A stretch of DNA of 64,000 nt from Sophora flavescens (taxonomy: Eukaryota; Streptophyta; Magnoliopsida; Fabales; Fabaceae), in assembly GCA_030762895.1 (NCBI GenBank), contig CM061069.1, positions 28,153,085-28,217,084 on the forward strand. The letters are read 5' to 3'. The notes beneath the pieces were generated by a model. The model searched no databases. It saw only the letters and a list, made by a program, of their open reading frames with translations, and was not told the origin of the DNA. The translations under genes were made by a program, and so were the position numbers. Below are positions 23,617 through 35,182 of this stretch, piece by piece (within the stretch, counting starts at the first letter, position 1; the number at the start of each line of letters is the position of its first letter).

Positions 23617-24020
23617 TAGAGTAACTTTTCTTCGTACGAGTTGAAGAAATTCGGCCTCCTTCTGATTTAAGCTGCCTCGGAATCATGGCGGGTTGTTCTT
23701 CTTGAATTCGGAAAGTCCCACGTGCTAAGGGTACTAGGTTGCCACCACTCCATTAGTGATTGGCCTCCATTCCCATTCAGTTGACGGAGAGTCTCCGCCT
23801 GCGCTTGCATAACTCTGGCTATACAATCCAAGGCTGGTGCAAGTGCAACGTTCGTCCCTCGCCTATTAATCACCATAAATTTGCTCACTACCAATGAAAT
23901 AATGGGTTGATCAGGTCCAATATCCCAAAGAATAGCATGCAGCATTTATAACTCTAACAAGCATCCTATGCGCCCAAGTTTTGTTTTTGAAAAAGCCCCA
24001 CTACCACAGTCCGATTTAGA
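23617..24020 (-). pseudogene. gag remnant of chromovirus copy 2 with internal deletion
   Basis: Only the first ~100 residues of gag are readable (23945-23667: NRRGTNVALAPALDCIARVM), followed in another frame by a FKKNNPP block and then directly by the protease VTLLFDSGATHS. The capsid body and the CCHC knuckle, normally 250-300 residues, are absent. Only ~430 bp separate primer site and protease. The same join is in copy 1. Confidence 0.8.
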
Positions 24021-24028
24021 ATCGAACT

Positions 24029-24040
24029 GCTCTGATACCA
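24029..24040 (-). other. Primer binding site, initiator tRNA-Met type (copy 2)
   Basis: TGGTATCAGAGC on the minus strand, four bases inside the 5' LTR. Confidence 0.93.
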
Positions 24041-24406
24041 TAAATGTAACGCCCTTTGTTATATTAGAAATACCAAGGTAAAATCAATAAAAAAATTCCT
24101 TTAAAACATTTAATTAAAACATACATCTCATAAAGAAAAAATTAGAAAAGAAAAAAATATTTAAAGTCTGAAAATACCTCATAATAAATAACGAAGTAAT
24201 AAAATATCCATGTAGTGAATATAAATATAAATAAAAATCAAAAGCCTCAAAACCGGGCGTCTAATTACAATCCCAACGATAAATAAATGTGCCTAGCCAC
24301 AAACGGCTCCTTATTTAAGAAAATACTAACCAAACTAGAAAGAATAACTAATGGAATCCACTAAGTCTTCACGCCTCTTCAGTTTCAATGACGTCCTCCT
24401 CGTGCT

Positions 24407-25339
24407 CTGAAAACAATACTTATAATGAGATATAAAATCCCAGTGATCAACAATACAGTTTTTTTAAAAATATTTTCGAAAATAGCATTGTTCTCAGCCG
24501 GCGCGGTAACCGGAAAAACTGTCCATGGCACCCGCTAATTTTCCAAAATAATATATATAAAAGAAAATACTTTTAATATCAATAATAATCTCATCTCAAT
24601 ACATCACATTCCATATACCAGATAAATTCTAATTTAATCCAAGAGGTCCGAAGACCTCCTAATTAAATTGGCCTCTTGCTAAGCATGCCATATATTCACA
24701 CATCACACGACAATGGCGTTTCATTGCCAACCCCTACTCACGAGGAGTGTTTCGATGTCACCCTCCTGTCGGGGACATTTCCATTTCGACACCTCCCATG
24801 TGCACATGGTGGTATTTCTCCTTTTTCGACACCCCAACCTGTGGCGGTGTTACTTTCGATACTCCTTTTTAGGTAGTATTACTCATTTTCGACATCCCAA
24901 TTATATGGGGATGTTACTTTCGATACCCCATTACGGTGGTATTACTTTTCGATACTCCTATCATAGGTGGTATTACGGTAAACATCATACAATTCATCAT
25001 AAGGCACAATTTCATGTCTCATACGTGTGACAATTCATTTACCAAAAATTAAATATTTGATCTTATCATGCATGTCAAATAAACTCACAAGGCATAGCAT
25101 ACACCAATAAGCACGTCATTCGACTAATTCAAATACCAATCATGTATTTCATGCCATCGGTAACAAAAATAAATACCCAATTTAATAATCTTTTTTATTT
25201 TAATTCAAAATCCCTAAAAAAATTAGTTTATTAATAACATGCATCATTCAATTAAAATCTCTCAAAATCATAGGTAAATCGCTCAACACAATAAACACAT
25301 GTACCATGGAGAAGGTTATTAATAGGTATTGTTGCTCAC
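24407..25339 (-). other. Putative leader intron within the LTR (copy 2, right)
   Basis: Donor-like GAG then GTGAGC at 25339 and acceptor-like TTTTCAG at about 24407. As this is the 5' LTR, it is the copy that would be spliced in an element transcript. Confidence 0.4.
24752..24974. repeat. Hairpin array, copy 2 right LTR
   Basis: Same seven-unit array as at 3617-3840; here unit 2 opens CGACACC instead of CGATACC, giving an A-C mismatch in that stem. Confidence 0.85.
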
Positions 25340-25802
25340 CTCTCGAAGACCTCAAATGTGCTCTAAAATTTATTTATAATAAGGATTTGCGCTTCCCTAA
25401 AAATTCTTCTCCCATTTGGTGGCGTTCTTGGATCTGTGTTGTTACGGTTGCACTGGCAAGGAAGAACGGAACTGACGAAAATGTCAAACCCCTCTGCGGC
25501 GCTCCTGATCCACGCTCCTTTTCTTTTTGGTTACTATTCCTTTATATATATATATATATATATATATAGTGTCAGCGTAGGTTTGTCCCTTTCTTTTTTT
25601 TTTTTTGGCAAAATCTGGAAGTGGGCGCAAGGCCCTGTACGCCACTATTTCTTGTACATGTGCGCCACTATCATATATATATATATATATATATATAATA
25701 TTCTTTTAAAATAATTAAGTAATTTCAATAAATCCTTGTACTATTAAATTCTTCACACTAAATCTCTTAATTATATTTTATTTATACTATACATTTTAAT
25801 AA

Positions 25803-25840
<38 letters not shown>

Positions 25841-25876
25841 ATCAACTTAATTATAATAAATTTATAGGATGTTACA

Positions 25877-27553
25877 CAGAAATATAATTACGTAAAACAA
25901 TACATACACCAAATAAAATATACAGACCACAAACAAATTACATACAGCTATCGAAAAAATCCCTCAGGTACTCCCCTTACCTCTTGAAGACTTTTATTTC
26001 CGAATTAAAAATTCCGTCATGCGTCCAATCTTTGCAAAACGCGTACACGATGCACACAACAGTTAACCCTTCAACAAAACACGACACATAATTATAAATT
26101 AAACACTAAATACACCTATGCTCCTACATGCTAGGTTCGGCCATGAGGTGTTTGGATGGATAAAAATTTCTAAAATTCCTATGCTTGTGGATTAATGTTT
26201 CTTAATCACTTAAAACCCTAAAAAAAAGGTTAACATACAAAGATTGAAATCAAATATTCCAACCCTTCAAAAATGGATTTCGGTCATGAGTAAAACAGTG
26301 GCTTAGAGATTTTAATTTGATTAAATAAGCATGGATTCAATACCTATATGAGCCATAAGATTGAATCAAGCAAGACTTAACCAAAAAGTTTGAACAAAGT
26401 TCCTCCCCCCACTTAACTTAGGGTTCGGCCTCAAAGAGTTAAATGGGCATGAAATTTTAGTTTGATGCACACTCTTGGATCTTGAATATAGAGAGGATAC
26501 TAAGATCATAGAAATTGGTTTCACTTCAAAAGGAGTTTTCTATGAATTTTCAAAGTTCTAGATCTAGGAATTGAAAAATATGATCAAGACTTCAAATCAC
26601 AAAAATGAATGAAGAACATGATGATGATTGAGTGAGAGGAGTATGATATACCTCTTGGAATTGAAAAATGAGCTAAGAATCAAGTGCTTCCTTCACAAAA
26701 ATGGCTTATGGAACTTAAGCTTTTTAATGGGAAAATGGAGAAAAATGATGAAGATGATGAACATTGCCTCATATAGAAGTGAAATGGGCTCTCAAATGGT
26801 GCTTGGGACTTGGCTTTTGTGGGGAAAAAGGGTCCAAGGTATAAATTTTTAGGGACAAAAGAGTAATCTCACAAAATGGCATTTTTGTGGTATTAAGACA
26901 ACATAAGGACAAAATGGTAATTTTGCCTAAGATAATCATGAAAATTATGTGGTTGAGGTTAAAGGAGAGGTGGCTGATTTGTGTCCACAAATTGTGGGGA
27001 CAAACTTGACATTTCAATGAAAGTTCAAGGGTAAAATATTCCAAGGACAAAATGGTCTTTACACTAATTTGAAGAAATATCTAGATTTTTGTTTAAATGT
27101 AATCATGACATTGGTGACTCATCCATATGACTCACCACCCTATGTGGCAAGAGGTCTCAACATCCAATGTCGGGTTTTGTCTCTGCACGTCCGTTCTCGA
27201 CTCCGTCGATTACCCGATTTAGGGTTTTACGCCCGAATCGAGTATAATAACCTATTTATTTTGAAAATTTTAAAAATAACCTATATCTTTGGAAATGAGA
27301 TATAAAATCTATTCATTTATTTCTCGGATCAAAATTAGGTTTTCTGAACAGTAAACTCTTACTGTCGGTGAAAACGCAGACCGGGTTCCTTCTGAATTTT
27401 CAACCCAAAATTTAACCATACACTTATAAAAATAAGTATGTTATGAATATGACTTTGGTTTTCCCAAAATCATTTTCTAAGTTTCAGATAAAAATATAAA
27501 TATTTATTTATATTTATACCGATCTTAGAAAGCAGAAAAATCGGTGTGTTACA
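25877..27553 (-). repeat. 3' LTR of the gag-only element, second part
   Basis: Resumes after chromovirus copy 2 and matches 37827-39509, ending TGTTACA at 27553. Contains the ACCTCTTGAAGA motif (25979-25990) and the GC-rich block 27181-27235 that is shared with the solo LTR. Confidence 0.92.
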
Positions 27554-28427
27554 TTACTACCCCACTTAAAAAAATTTCGTCCTCGAAATTTCGTGACTCA
27601 AAACTAGACAGGATTTTCTTAATCCCGAGGTTTTACTTTCCCAAGAAAGTATATAGAAAAATTTTGTCGATCTGAAAAGAATACAGGAATGTTTGGTATG
27701 TAAAAAGATTCTTTAATAGGTTCGTGGGTGTAAAAATGCATAACTAATACATATTTACCACCATCACTCTAATAAAATTCCTTCCTTCACGAGAACTCCT
27801 AGTGGATTAGGAACTCACAAAACGAATAGTTCCCACTCATAAGAGAATTTATTCTTTGAACAAGGGATTTAGAAACCGATAATTTAAAATCAACCACAGT
27901 CCGATGAAATTCAGACTCAATCACTTTCACCAAAAGTAAAAGTGACTAGACTAAGTCTCATCTAGAAACTTCTTTCATCACGAAAGTACCTATCCTGAAC
28001 AATAATAGCATAGTTCACAAAATAAAATTCCATAAAAATTGATTCAACAATTGTAGTTTGAAAACAATTCACAATCGTTGGAAAAGAAATGATCAGACCC
28101 CAAAAATCTAGACTGATCACATCAATCAATGAAAAAGGACTAGAATAAATTTCCTTCAAGAAACCTTTATTCTTATAAAGTCATAGATATTATATATCAC
28201 TGACATCAACTGAAAGACTAACAACATAAAAGACTTTGAAGAGTCAAATACTCAAGGATACCCACATATGATTTTACTTAGATCCCATTACAAACATGAC
28301 ATGTACTAATCCTTAAAGCACACATCTTACATATAATATTCCTATGCATAACTACATCTTTGGTTCTTGATCCCGTTGCTGACGTGAATCTACACGATCT
28401 TTTATAAAACCTCTAAGTCGTGAGGCT
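27554..28427 (-). other. Gag-only element, 3' non-coding interior
   Basis: Between the gag stop and the 3' LTR. Next to the LTR the minus strand reads TTCGAGGACGAAATT then AAGTGGGGTAGTAA, a degenerate polypurine tract. No RT or integrase motif in any frame; this is what is left where pol should be. Confidence 0.75.
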
Positions 28428-29413
28428 TCAACCTTGTTCTCGGTGTAAACATTCCGCCCTTATTGTCCATTTCTCTTTTGCCACCTTTTTAGCAGCTCGC
28501 ACTTTGTTTCTATCTACTTCAGATTTCTTTACATTACAAACCCTTGCACTATGCCCGAAATTTCCACATTGATAACATAGAATCCCTTCAAATGGACAAG
28601 CATCTACCAGGTGGTCTTGCTTTCCACGCTTTGAGCATTGACAAACATAGTCTCGGTTCTTATTCACTTCCTTTTGCTGGGGTCGTAAATATGGTTTGTT
28701 TTGATTGTTTCCCCTTATAATTCTGGTATTTGTTCCTGAATCGAGATGATCCTCCGGTATTACCATAGTTGTCCTTCCCTTTCTTCATCAATTCCACCTT
28801 ACGACATTTCTCAACCAACGCTTGGAAATTGCGAATCTCCAGCGGTAATACAGATTTCTTGATACCATATCGCAAACCTCCTTCAAAACGTTCGCACTTC
28901 CATCCCTCATTTGGCTGAACTTGGAAGAAACGAAAATATTTGGCTAGGGATTCAAACTTCGCCACATACTCCCCAACAGATAGATCTCTTTGTTGTAACT
29001 TCAGAAATTCTCGTTCCTTCTCAATCCTAGTACTTTCTGGGAAATACCGGTTCAGAAATGCGTTTCGGAACACATCCCAAGTAATTTCCTACTGATCGAC
29101 TTCCAGAAGTTGCTTCGTGCCCTTCCACCAATACTCTGCATCTCATAAGAGCGGGAATGAAGCATATTGAACATTCACTCCTCCAGGGCTATGGATAAGC
29201 TCGAAAATATTCTCCAACTCTTGTATCCATAGATCAGCCTTCTTAGGATTTGAATCCCCACAAAACTGTGGTGGATCTTGACGTCGAAAAGCAGTCAGAT
29301 CTTTGCCTTCGGCCACTTGTTGAGTCTGAGCAGCTGTTTACATAGCAATAGCTGCCGCAATGTTACCATTGCTTGTGCGCCATCATCCACTCCACCTTTT
29401 GGTTCTGGTTCCA
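28428..29413 (-). pseudogene. Gag of the gag-only element
   Basis: Likely start ATG near 29413 (MEPEPKGG), preceded by a short leader. The capsid region is readable at 29073-28660: RNAFLNRYFPESTRIEKER, FLKLQQRDLSVGEYVAKF and VEKCRKVELMKKG, typical chromovirus gag. The last part (28766-28428) holds CQCSKRGKQDH and the CCHC knuckle CYQCGNFGHSARVC. A TGA at 29143-29145 (Arg expected) and frame changes near 29340 and 28700 break it. In the family gag forms the virus-like particle and the knuckle binds RNA. Confidence 0.83.
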
Positions 29414-29697
29414 TAACTGACCTATAAGACAAAGTCAGTCAGTCCGCAACCAGAACTGAAACGTATCCTTAGGTGTCTAAAACACATTACTTCTAAGAAG
29501 TAATTCAGTCAATATACCATCTATTGTTCATAGATTCTTACAAGGTCTCGACTACCTCAAAACCTATCGGAACACATCTACTTGTATACCATCACTCATT
29601 GTTTCAGCATGGAAACAATTCAAGCAAGGTCCTACCAGAGATCACACAACAAAAATATAACAGACCTATTCCCCAAGGTTCCCAAAAGACTCGACCA

Positions 29698-29709
29698 GCT
29701 CTAATACCA
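29698..29709 (-). other. Primer binding site of the gag-only element
   Basis: The minus strand reads TGGTATTAGAGC, one mismatch to the initiator tRNA-Met type, three bases from the LTR edge at 29713. Confidence 0.82.
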
Positions 29710-29712
29710 CTC

Positions 29713-30774
29713 TGTAACACCCCCTTGGGCATTACTATGTGAACACATGCGGAAATTAATTATAAAGAATTTTCCTGGTTGCTTTCGGAAAATTGATTTA
29801 TTTGGAGTCAAAAATATGGGTGTAAAACAATTTCTCCTGAATACTTCGAGTATAATGTGCATAACACAATAATAATTGTCATCTTATTCACAGCATAATT
29901 TCAACCATATAAAGGTTTTCAAAATACCTACACAAACTTTCTCAAAACATACCACCCAACAAATTTTAAAATATCCTCAGTCGGTCTCTCTACAAGACAC
30001 TCACTGATAAGACCTCGTGATCATCCCTATGATCACGCTTCTCTTCCCGCCTTCCGGACTTAAGTCTCCAAATGACTTAAGGAACTCTTCTGCAACATCT
30101 GCACTAGTGTACCAAGGTACAACAGCAAGACAGAAGAACATGTATATGCAAGGGTGAGTTCCAATATATGCATTTTTAAACGATAACCATATACACGACA
30201 CACAAATAACATTTAACATGTATATTCAACAGTAAACATTCTATTTACAAAAGGGTTTCATACCCGACAAACTACGTTGCTTTAAAAACCATGACACTTC
30301 AATATTCATCAACTAACTTTTGTACCTAATCTCCGGAGCTTCCAACACCAAATAGATGAGCTGGTCAGGCTCTCATTGCCAAATAAGGCAGAATATAAAC
30401 ATTGCCAGATAAGGCAAGTTTCAAATGATTTGGCTTGTCAAGGTTCCGAGTTCCAACTATTTATGTAAATAACTCGGTAGGATACGAGTTCCAACCATCA
30501 TTGTAAGTAGTTCATAAGATCATCCAGTGATAATTGTAATTAACTCGGCCTATAAAATATGAGTAATATCCGAGCTCCCGAAATAGTCGTAATTAGCCCA
30601 GCCTTTCCTAGACCCCCATTCATTTCACCTAAAGGTGAAATATATCCTATAACATGGATACCTACCAAGGTACCATGCATAAAACCTTTAGGCACATTTG
30701 CCAAAATAAAATGCAAAATGCATGTAAAACATTTAAGTTTAACAAACTTTCTAATCAAATAGACTCCAAGTCAA
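29713..30774 (-). repeat. 5' LTR of the gag-only element, first part
   Basis: Starts TGTAACACCCCCTTGGGC, parallel to 16250. Broken at 30775 by the LINE. Acceptor-like site at about 30090, 377 nt from the LTR end. Confidence 0.92.
30761..30774. repeat. LINE target duplication, left
   Basis: AGACTCCAAGTCAA, repeated at 36842-36855. The undisturbed site is seen once in the other LTR at about 17300. Confidence 0.93.
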
Positions 30775-30784
30775 GAAAAAGATG

Positions 30785-32563
30785 GCTCTGCTAGGGTTTG
30801 CATGGTAGTCTAGGGTTGTATGTGTTCCTCCATGCCATTCTCCTCGAACTGCCCATGGGAATTCATGTTCCCTGACATTCTTCCTCCCCCAATATCTGCT
30901 CCTCTCAATAATGTTTCCACAAACTCTGAGAGGTCGATTGCTCCTCTGGCCAAACTCCATGATCAAACTGCTCAGCTGACTGCTCCAAAGTCGTTTGCTC
31001 AAGCGGTATGCAACACGATGGATATCTCATTGTCTCAATTGCCTCGTCCTCGAATCATAAGTGGTGCTGTCTCCATCAAGATTTATGAGGAGGAGTAAAA
31101 GATAAATTCACGGTGCCAAGAATTTCCTTCATGGCCATTTATTGATGGCAAAATGGAATCAGCCTCTTAAGATCACTGACTTGTGCTCCAAGCTATCTGC
31201 AATGTGGAAACCAATATCACAATGGAGAATGACCCTGTTGGGAAAAGGTTACTTTGAGTTTGGTTTTCAATCATAGGAAGACTTTACTCGTATATGGTCC
31301 TCGGGTTCTTGGAGCTTAATTCCAGGGATCTTGAGATTGACACGGTGGAGTGCAGATTTTAACCCGAATCAACAAAGACAAACACAGGTGCAGTGCTGGG
31401 TGAGAATTTATGATCTCCCCCAAGAATATTGGCGTCCGAAAATTCTATTTGAAATAGCTAATGGTATTGGTACTCCAATTACTCTGGATGAAGCAACTAG
31501 GTCGAGAACTTTGGGTCACTTTGCAAGGGTCCAGGTGGAGATTGATCTAAAAGGCAGAATTCCTAACAAGATAATGGTAGAGAGGGATGACTTTGCTTTC
31601 TATGTGGAAATTGATTATGAAAACCTTCCACCATCTGTAACTTTTGTGGTATCATTGGCCATGAGGAGGCTATTTGCAATAAGAAGAAGAAGGCGAGAGT
31701 CTCAACCCCGGTATAGAATCTCGGCAAGGAATCAGGATCGAGGGATCGCTAAGGGTACTAAAATATATGTCCCAAAGCAAAAACAGACTGTTGATGCTAT
31801 TCAAGGATATAAGGTTGTTCAGAACCAAGAAAAACTAGTTGTTGATCTGGTTAGTCCTGGTGGTAGCGGTTTGAAGAAAGATCATCCTGATCAAATGCCT
31901 CAGGTGGTTGGTGAAGAGGCTATTGGCTTGGCTGATCAGAATATTGTGAACCGGGTCATTGGTAACCCACACGCAGACATAATTCCCGATAGGGGGGATA
32001 AAGAGTTCACAATCCCGAGGGAATTAGAGATAGCAATAAGGATTAATGAGGCAGTGCCTATGGCCACTGTGTTTCAGAGATTAGATGATGTTGTGAAGTC
32101 TAGGCAACCAATGATTGATGAGGACAGCGACTCAGTTGAGACTATTTATGATGAATCCCAACCTCACCTGGATGATAACTTAGATTCTGCCTTGGAAGAG
32201 GAAAACCACAATTCACAAAGTCTGGTGGTTCCTGATTCATTGGAGGGGAATGCAGTATCAACCTCTTCAAAGTCACCAGAGTTTCTCTCCGACCCTGTTC
32301 CTCCAAATGTCAGAAAGGACTTGCAAATTGTTTCTAGGTTATGGGGAGATGAAGAAGAGGATTTTGAGCCTAACCCTTCCCCTACAGCAATCAGAGCTCA
32401 GGATGCAGCAGGCAACTCTTCTTTCACTGTTGCTTTAACTAAGTCTCAGAAAAAGAAGCTCAGACAAAAACAGAAAGGTGGCAAAGCTAGGGTTGTTGTT
32501 CCTAACTCCCGAAAGGGTGGTCCACGTATCTTTCTTAATGAGAGCCTTTTTTTGGAATATTAG
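30785..32563 (+). pseudogene. LINE ORF1 (DUF4283-type nucleic-acid-binding protein)
   Basis: The N-terminal stretch (to ~31330) is broken by a stop at about 31096-31098 and frame changes. The main open frame 31331-32563 carries WVRIYDLPQEYWRPKILFEI and the following IGTPITLDEATRSRTLGHFARV, the DUF4283 signature of plant L1 ORF1. A CCHC knuckle (C-x2-C-x4-H-x4-C) is readable at 31636-31677 only in another frame; two nearby indels must bracket it. The C-terminus is acidic, then basic (QKKKLRQKQKGGK). It overlaps the ORF2 start by 26 nt. Confidence 0.83.
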
Positions 32564-33908
32564 AGGCCTAGGTAACACTGAAACTAGGCAAATGCTTAAA
32601 AAGCTGTGTAAAAAGAATAAACCAGATTTGGTGCTATTGGCTGAGCCTTGGATTGAAGTGGATCAGATTCGCCAGTCCTTTTGGAGTAGTCTTGGTTTAA
32701 AGCATTTCTCTTCTAATAATAGAGGTAATAGAATTCCAAATTTGTGGTGTTTTTGTATGCACACAATGGATCCTGTGGTTATTTTTGTCTCTTCCCAGTG
32801 TTGTGCTTTTTATGTTACTTTGGATAATCAAAGGTTTTTTGTAGCTGCTGTTTATGCTTCTACCCTTTATCAAACGAGAAAGGAGCTTTGGAGAGATTTA
32901 GCCAAATTGGAGCATGATCACCCTGGTCCTTGGTTATTCGTGGGTGACTTCAATGCTATTCTTGGGGCTCATGAGAAATTGGGAGGGTGTTTGCCTCTTA
33001 AAACATCCTGTGATGATTTTATGAACTGAACAAATGCAGGTAATTTTTCTCACATTGTAACCAGAGGAGTGCCTTTTACTTGGTCGAATGGAAGGGCTGG
33101 CAATGCTCACACTCAGAAATGGCTTGATAGAGCAATAGTGAATAATTCCTGGCTGCTCTATTGGACCAGCATGGCGTGTTATACTTTAACTAAAAGCCAC
33201 TCAGATCATTACCCCATTATGCTTACTCAACATAAAGGTGCCAAGTCAAGTCCATCTAGCTTCAGATATTTTGATATGTGGTCAGATCACCCGGATTGTG
33301 CAAATCTTGTCAAGGAAGCTTGGTCTTTGTCAGTGAATGGCTGTCCAATGTATGTTCTAATGCAGAAGTTGAAACACTTAAAAGCTAGGTTCAAGTCATG
33401 TAATAAAATGGTGTTTGGTGATGTCAATGTAAAGGTTGATGCAACCTTGAAATTGGTGGATGAAATTCAGAAGCAGATAGCAGATAATGGCTATTCTGAC
33501 TTGCTTCGACAGCAAGAAATTAAGGCTCAAATGGAGTTGGATCAGGCCTTGGATGATGAGGAGTCCTTCTGGAAGCAAAAAGCCAATCTGAAGTGGTTTA
33601 CTTGTGGAGACAGAAATACTTCCTACTTTCACAGAACTGTTGAAATTAGGAATTCAACTAAGCAAATGTCAATCTTAAGACATGGAGATGAGGTTCTGGA
33701 GCGATCCACTGATATTGAGCAACATGTACTTCAGTTCTACTCTGACCTGTATGCAACCGATAATGGCTTAGTGGAAAAGATAATTCAAAGTATTGTCTCA
33801 GCAGAAGACAATGATATGCTTATTAGCATCCCTTCATTAGAAGAAGTTAAAAAGGTTGTCTTCTATATGAATGGGGGAGGGACCCCTGGCCCTGATGGTT
33901 TTGGGTGA
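32538..33908 (+). pseudogene. LINE ORF2, endonuclease and pre-RT region
   Basis: Start chosen at 32538, giving MRAFFWNIRGLGN, the usual opening of the APE-like endonuclease. Further motifs are LLAEPW (catalytic Glu), GDFNAIL, FTWSN, LDRAIV and the end SHSDHYPI. A TGA at 33027-33029 interrupts at a position expected to be Trp. The second piece runs to a TGA at 33906-33908, just after GGGTPGPDGFG, the entry to RT. The endonuclease normally nicks the target DNA for target-primed reverse transcription. Confidence 0.88.
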
Positions 33909-35182
33909 TCATTCTACCAAAAATTCTGGAACATAGTAGGCTCGGATGTGTATAAATCAGTGATTCAATTTTTTGAGCAGAATTGGGTTTTGCCAGGTCT
34001 TAACTCCAACATGGTGGCCCTTATCCCAAAGTTTCCTGAGGCTGATTCTATAGGAGATTACAAGCCAATAGCCTTAGAAAATTTCCAGTTTAAGGTCATC
34101 ACTAAAGTCTTTGTGCGATAAGCTATCTACCATTGCTCCAAAGGTGATTTCACCTCAGTAAAGGGGCTTTGTAAAGGATAGGCAAATTTCTGAATGTGTT
34201 TGCATAGCTTCTGAGGTGATCAATGTGCTAGAAAACAGATCATTTGGGGGCAACCTGTCTCTCAAGTTTGATATAAAAAAAAGCCTTTGACACACTGGAT
34301 TGGGGCTTCCTGTTGAGAGTTCTGAAATCTTTTGGTTTCCATGAAACCTTCTGTAACTGGGTGCACTCTATTTTAAAATCTGCAAAGCTCTCCTTCATTG
34401 TTAATGGGCACTCAGTGGGCTATATGGCTTGTAAGAGAGGGGTGCGACAGGGTGATCCTTTATCCCCTCACCTATTTTGCTTGGATGAAGTGGTCCTTAG
34501 TAGAAGTATCTCCTCTTTAATGGAAGTTGGTAAAGTGCATCATATGGCTGGTCCAAAAAACTGCAAGACTCCTTCTCACATTTTCTATGCTGTTGATATA
34601 ATGATATTTTGCAAGGGGTCCAAAAGAGGTTTGGGGAATCTAATGAACTTGTTTGCTAAATATGTTGAAACATCTGGCCAAAGGTTAAGTCTGGACAAGT
34701 GCAAATTTTATGCTAGTGCTATTTCTGCTAGAAGGTTAGTGGAAATCAAAGAAATTCTCGATTTCAAACAAGGGCAGCTTCCTTTTTACTATTTAGGTGT
34801 TCCAGTCTTCAAAGGGAAACCCAAAGTGGTTCACTTGCAGCCAATTGCTGATAAGATTAAAGCCAAACTTGCAGCTTGGAGGGGTTCTTTGCTGTCAATT
34901 ATGGGTAGATTAGAGCTGGTAAAATCAGTAATTGAAGGAATGCTCTTGTACAGTTTCCAAATTTATAGCTGGCCTATAGCTCTGTTAAAGACTATTGACA
35001 AATGGTTGAGGAACTTCATATGGTCAGGCTGCATCCACTCTCGAAAAATTGTTAATGTTACCTGGAAAAGGCTGTGCAGACCCGTAGAGGAAGGTGGCTT
35101 GGGCCTCTGGCCAATAAGATCTGTCAATGAAGCTGCAATGTTAAAGTTGAGTTGGAATGTTTCCACTTCTAATGAAGACTAG
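33909..35182 (+). pseudogene. LINE ORF2, reverse transcriptase
   Basis: About 34050-34300 is broken by several frame changes (KPIALENFQFK, then RQISECVCIASEVIN in another frame). 34313-35182 is open and has KRGVRQGDPLSPHLF and the catalytic box FYAVDIMIF, where the first Asp of ADD is Val. It also has LSLDKCKF, YYLGVPVFKGKPK and FIWSG. It ends at a TAG (35180-35182) where Trp is expected. Confidence 0.88.

Larger units (their letters stand above)
24045..25876 (-). repeat. 5' LTR of chromovirus copy 2 (1832 bp)
   Basis: TGTAAC...GTTACA. Near-identical to 18262-20204 except for TA arrays (25543-25568, 25673-25697, and about 25807-25836, the last longer here). Hairpin array at 24752-24974; donor-like motif at 25338-25349, acceptor-like site at about 24407. 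Confidence 0.95.
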
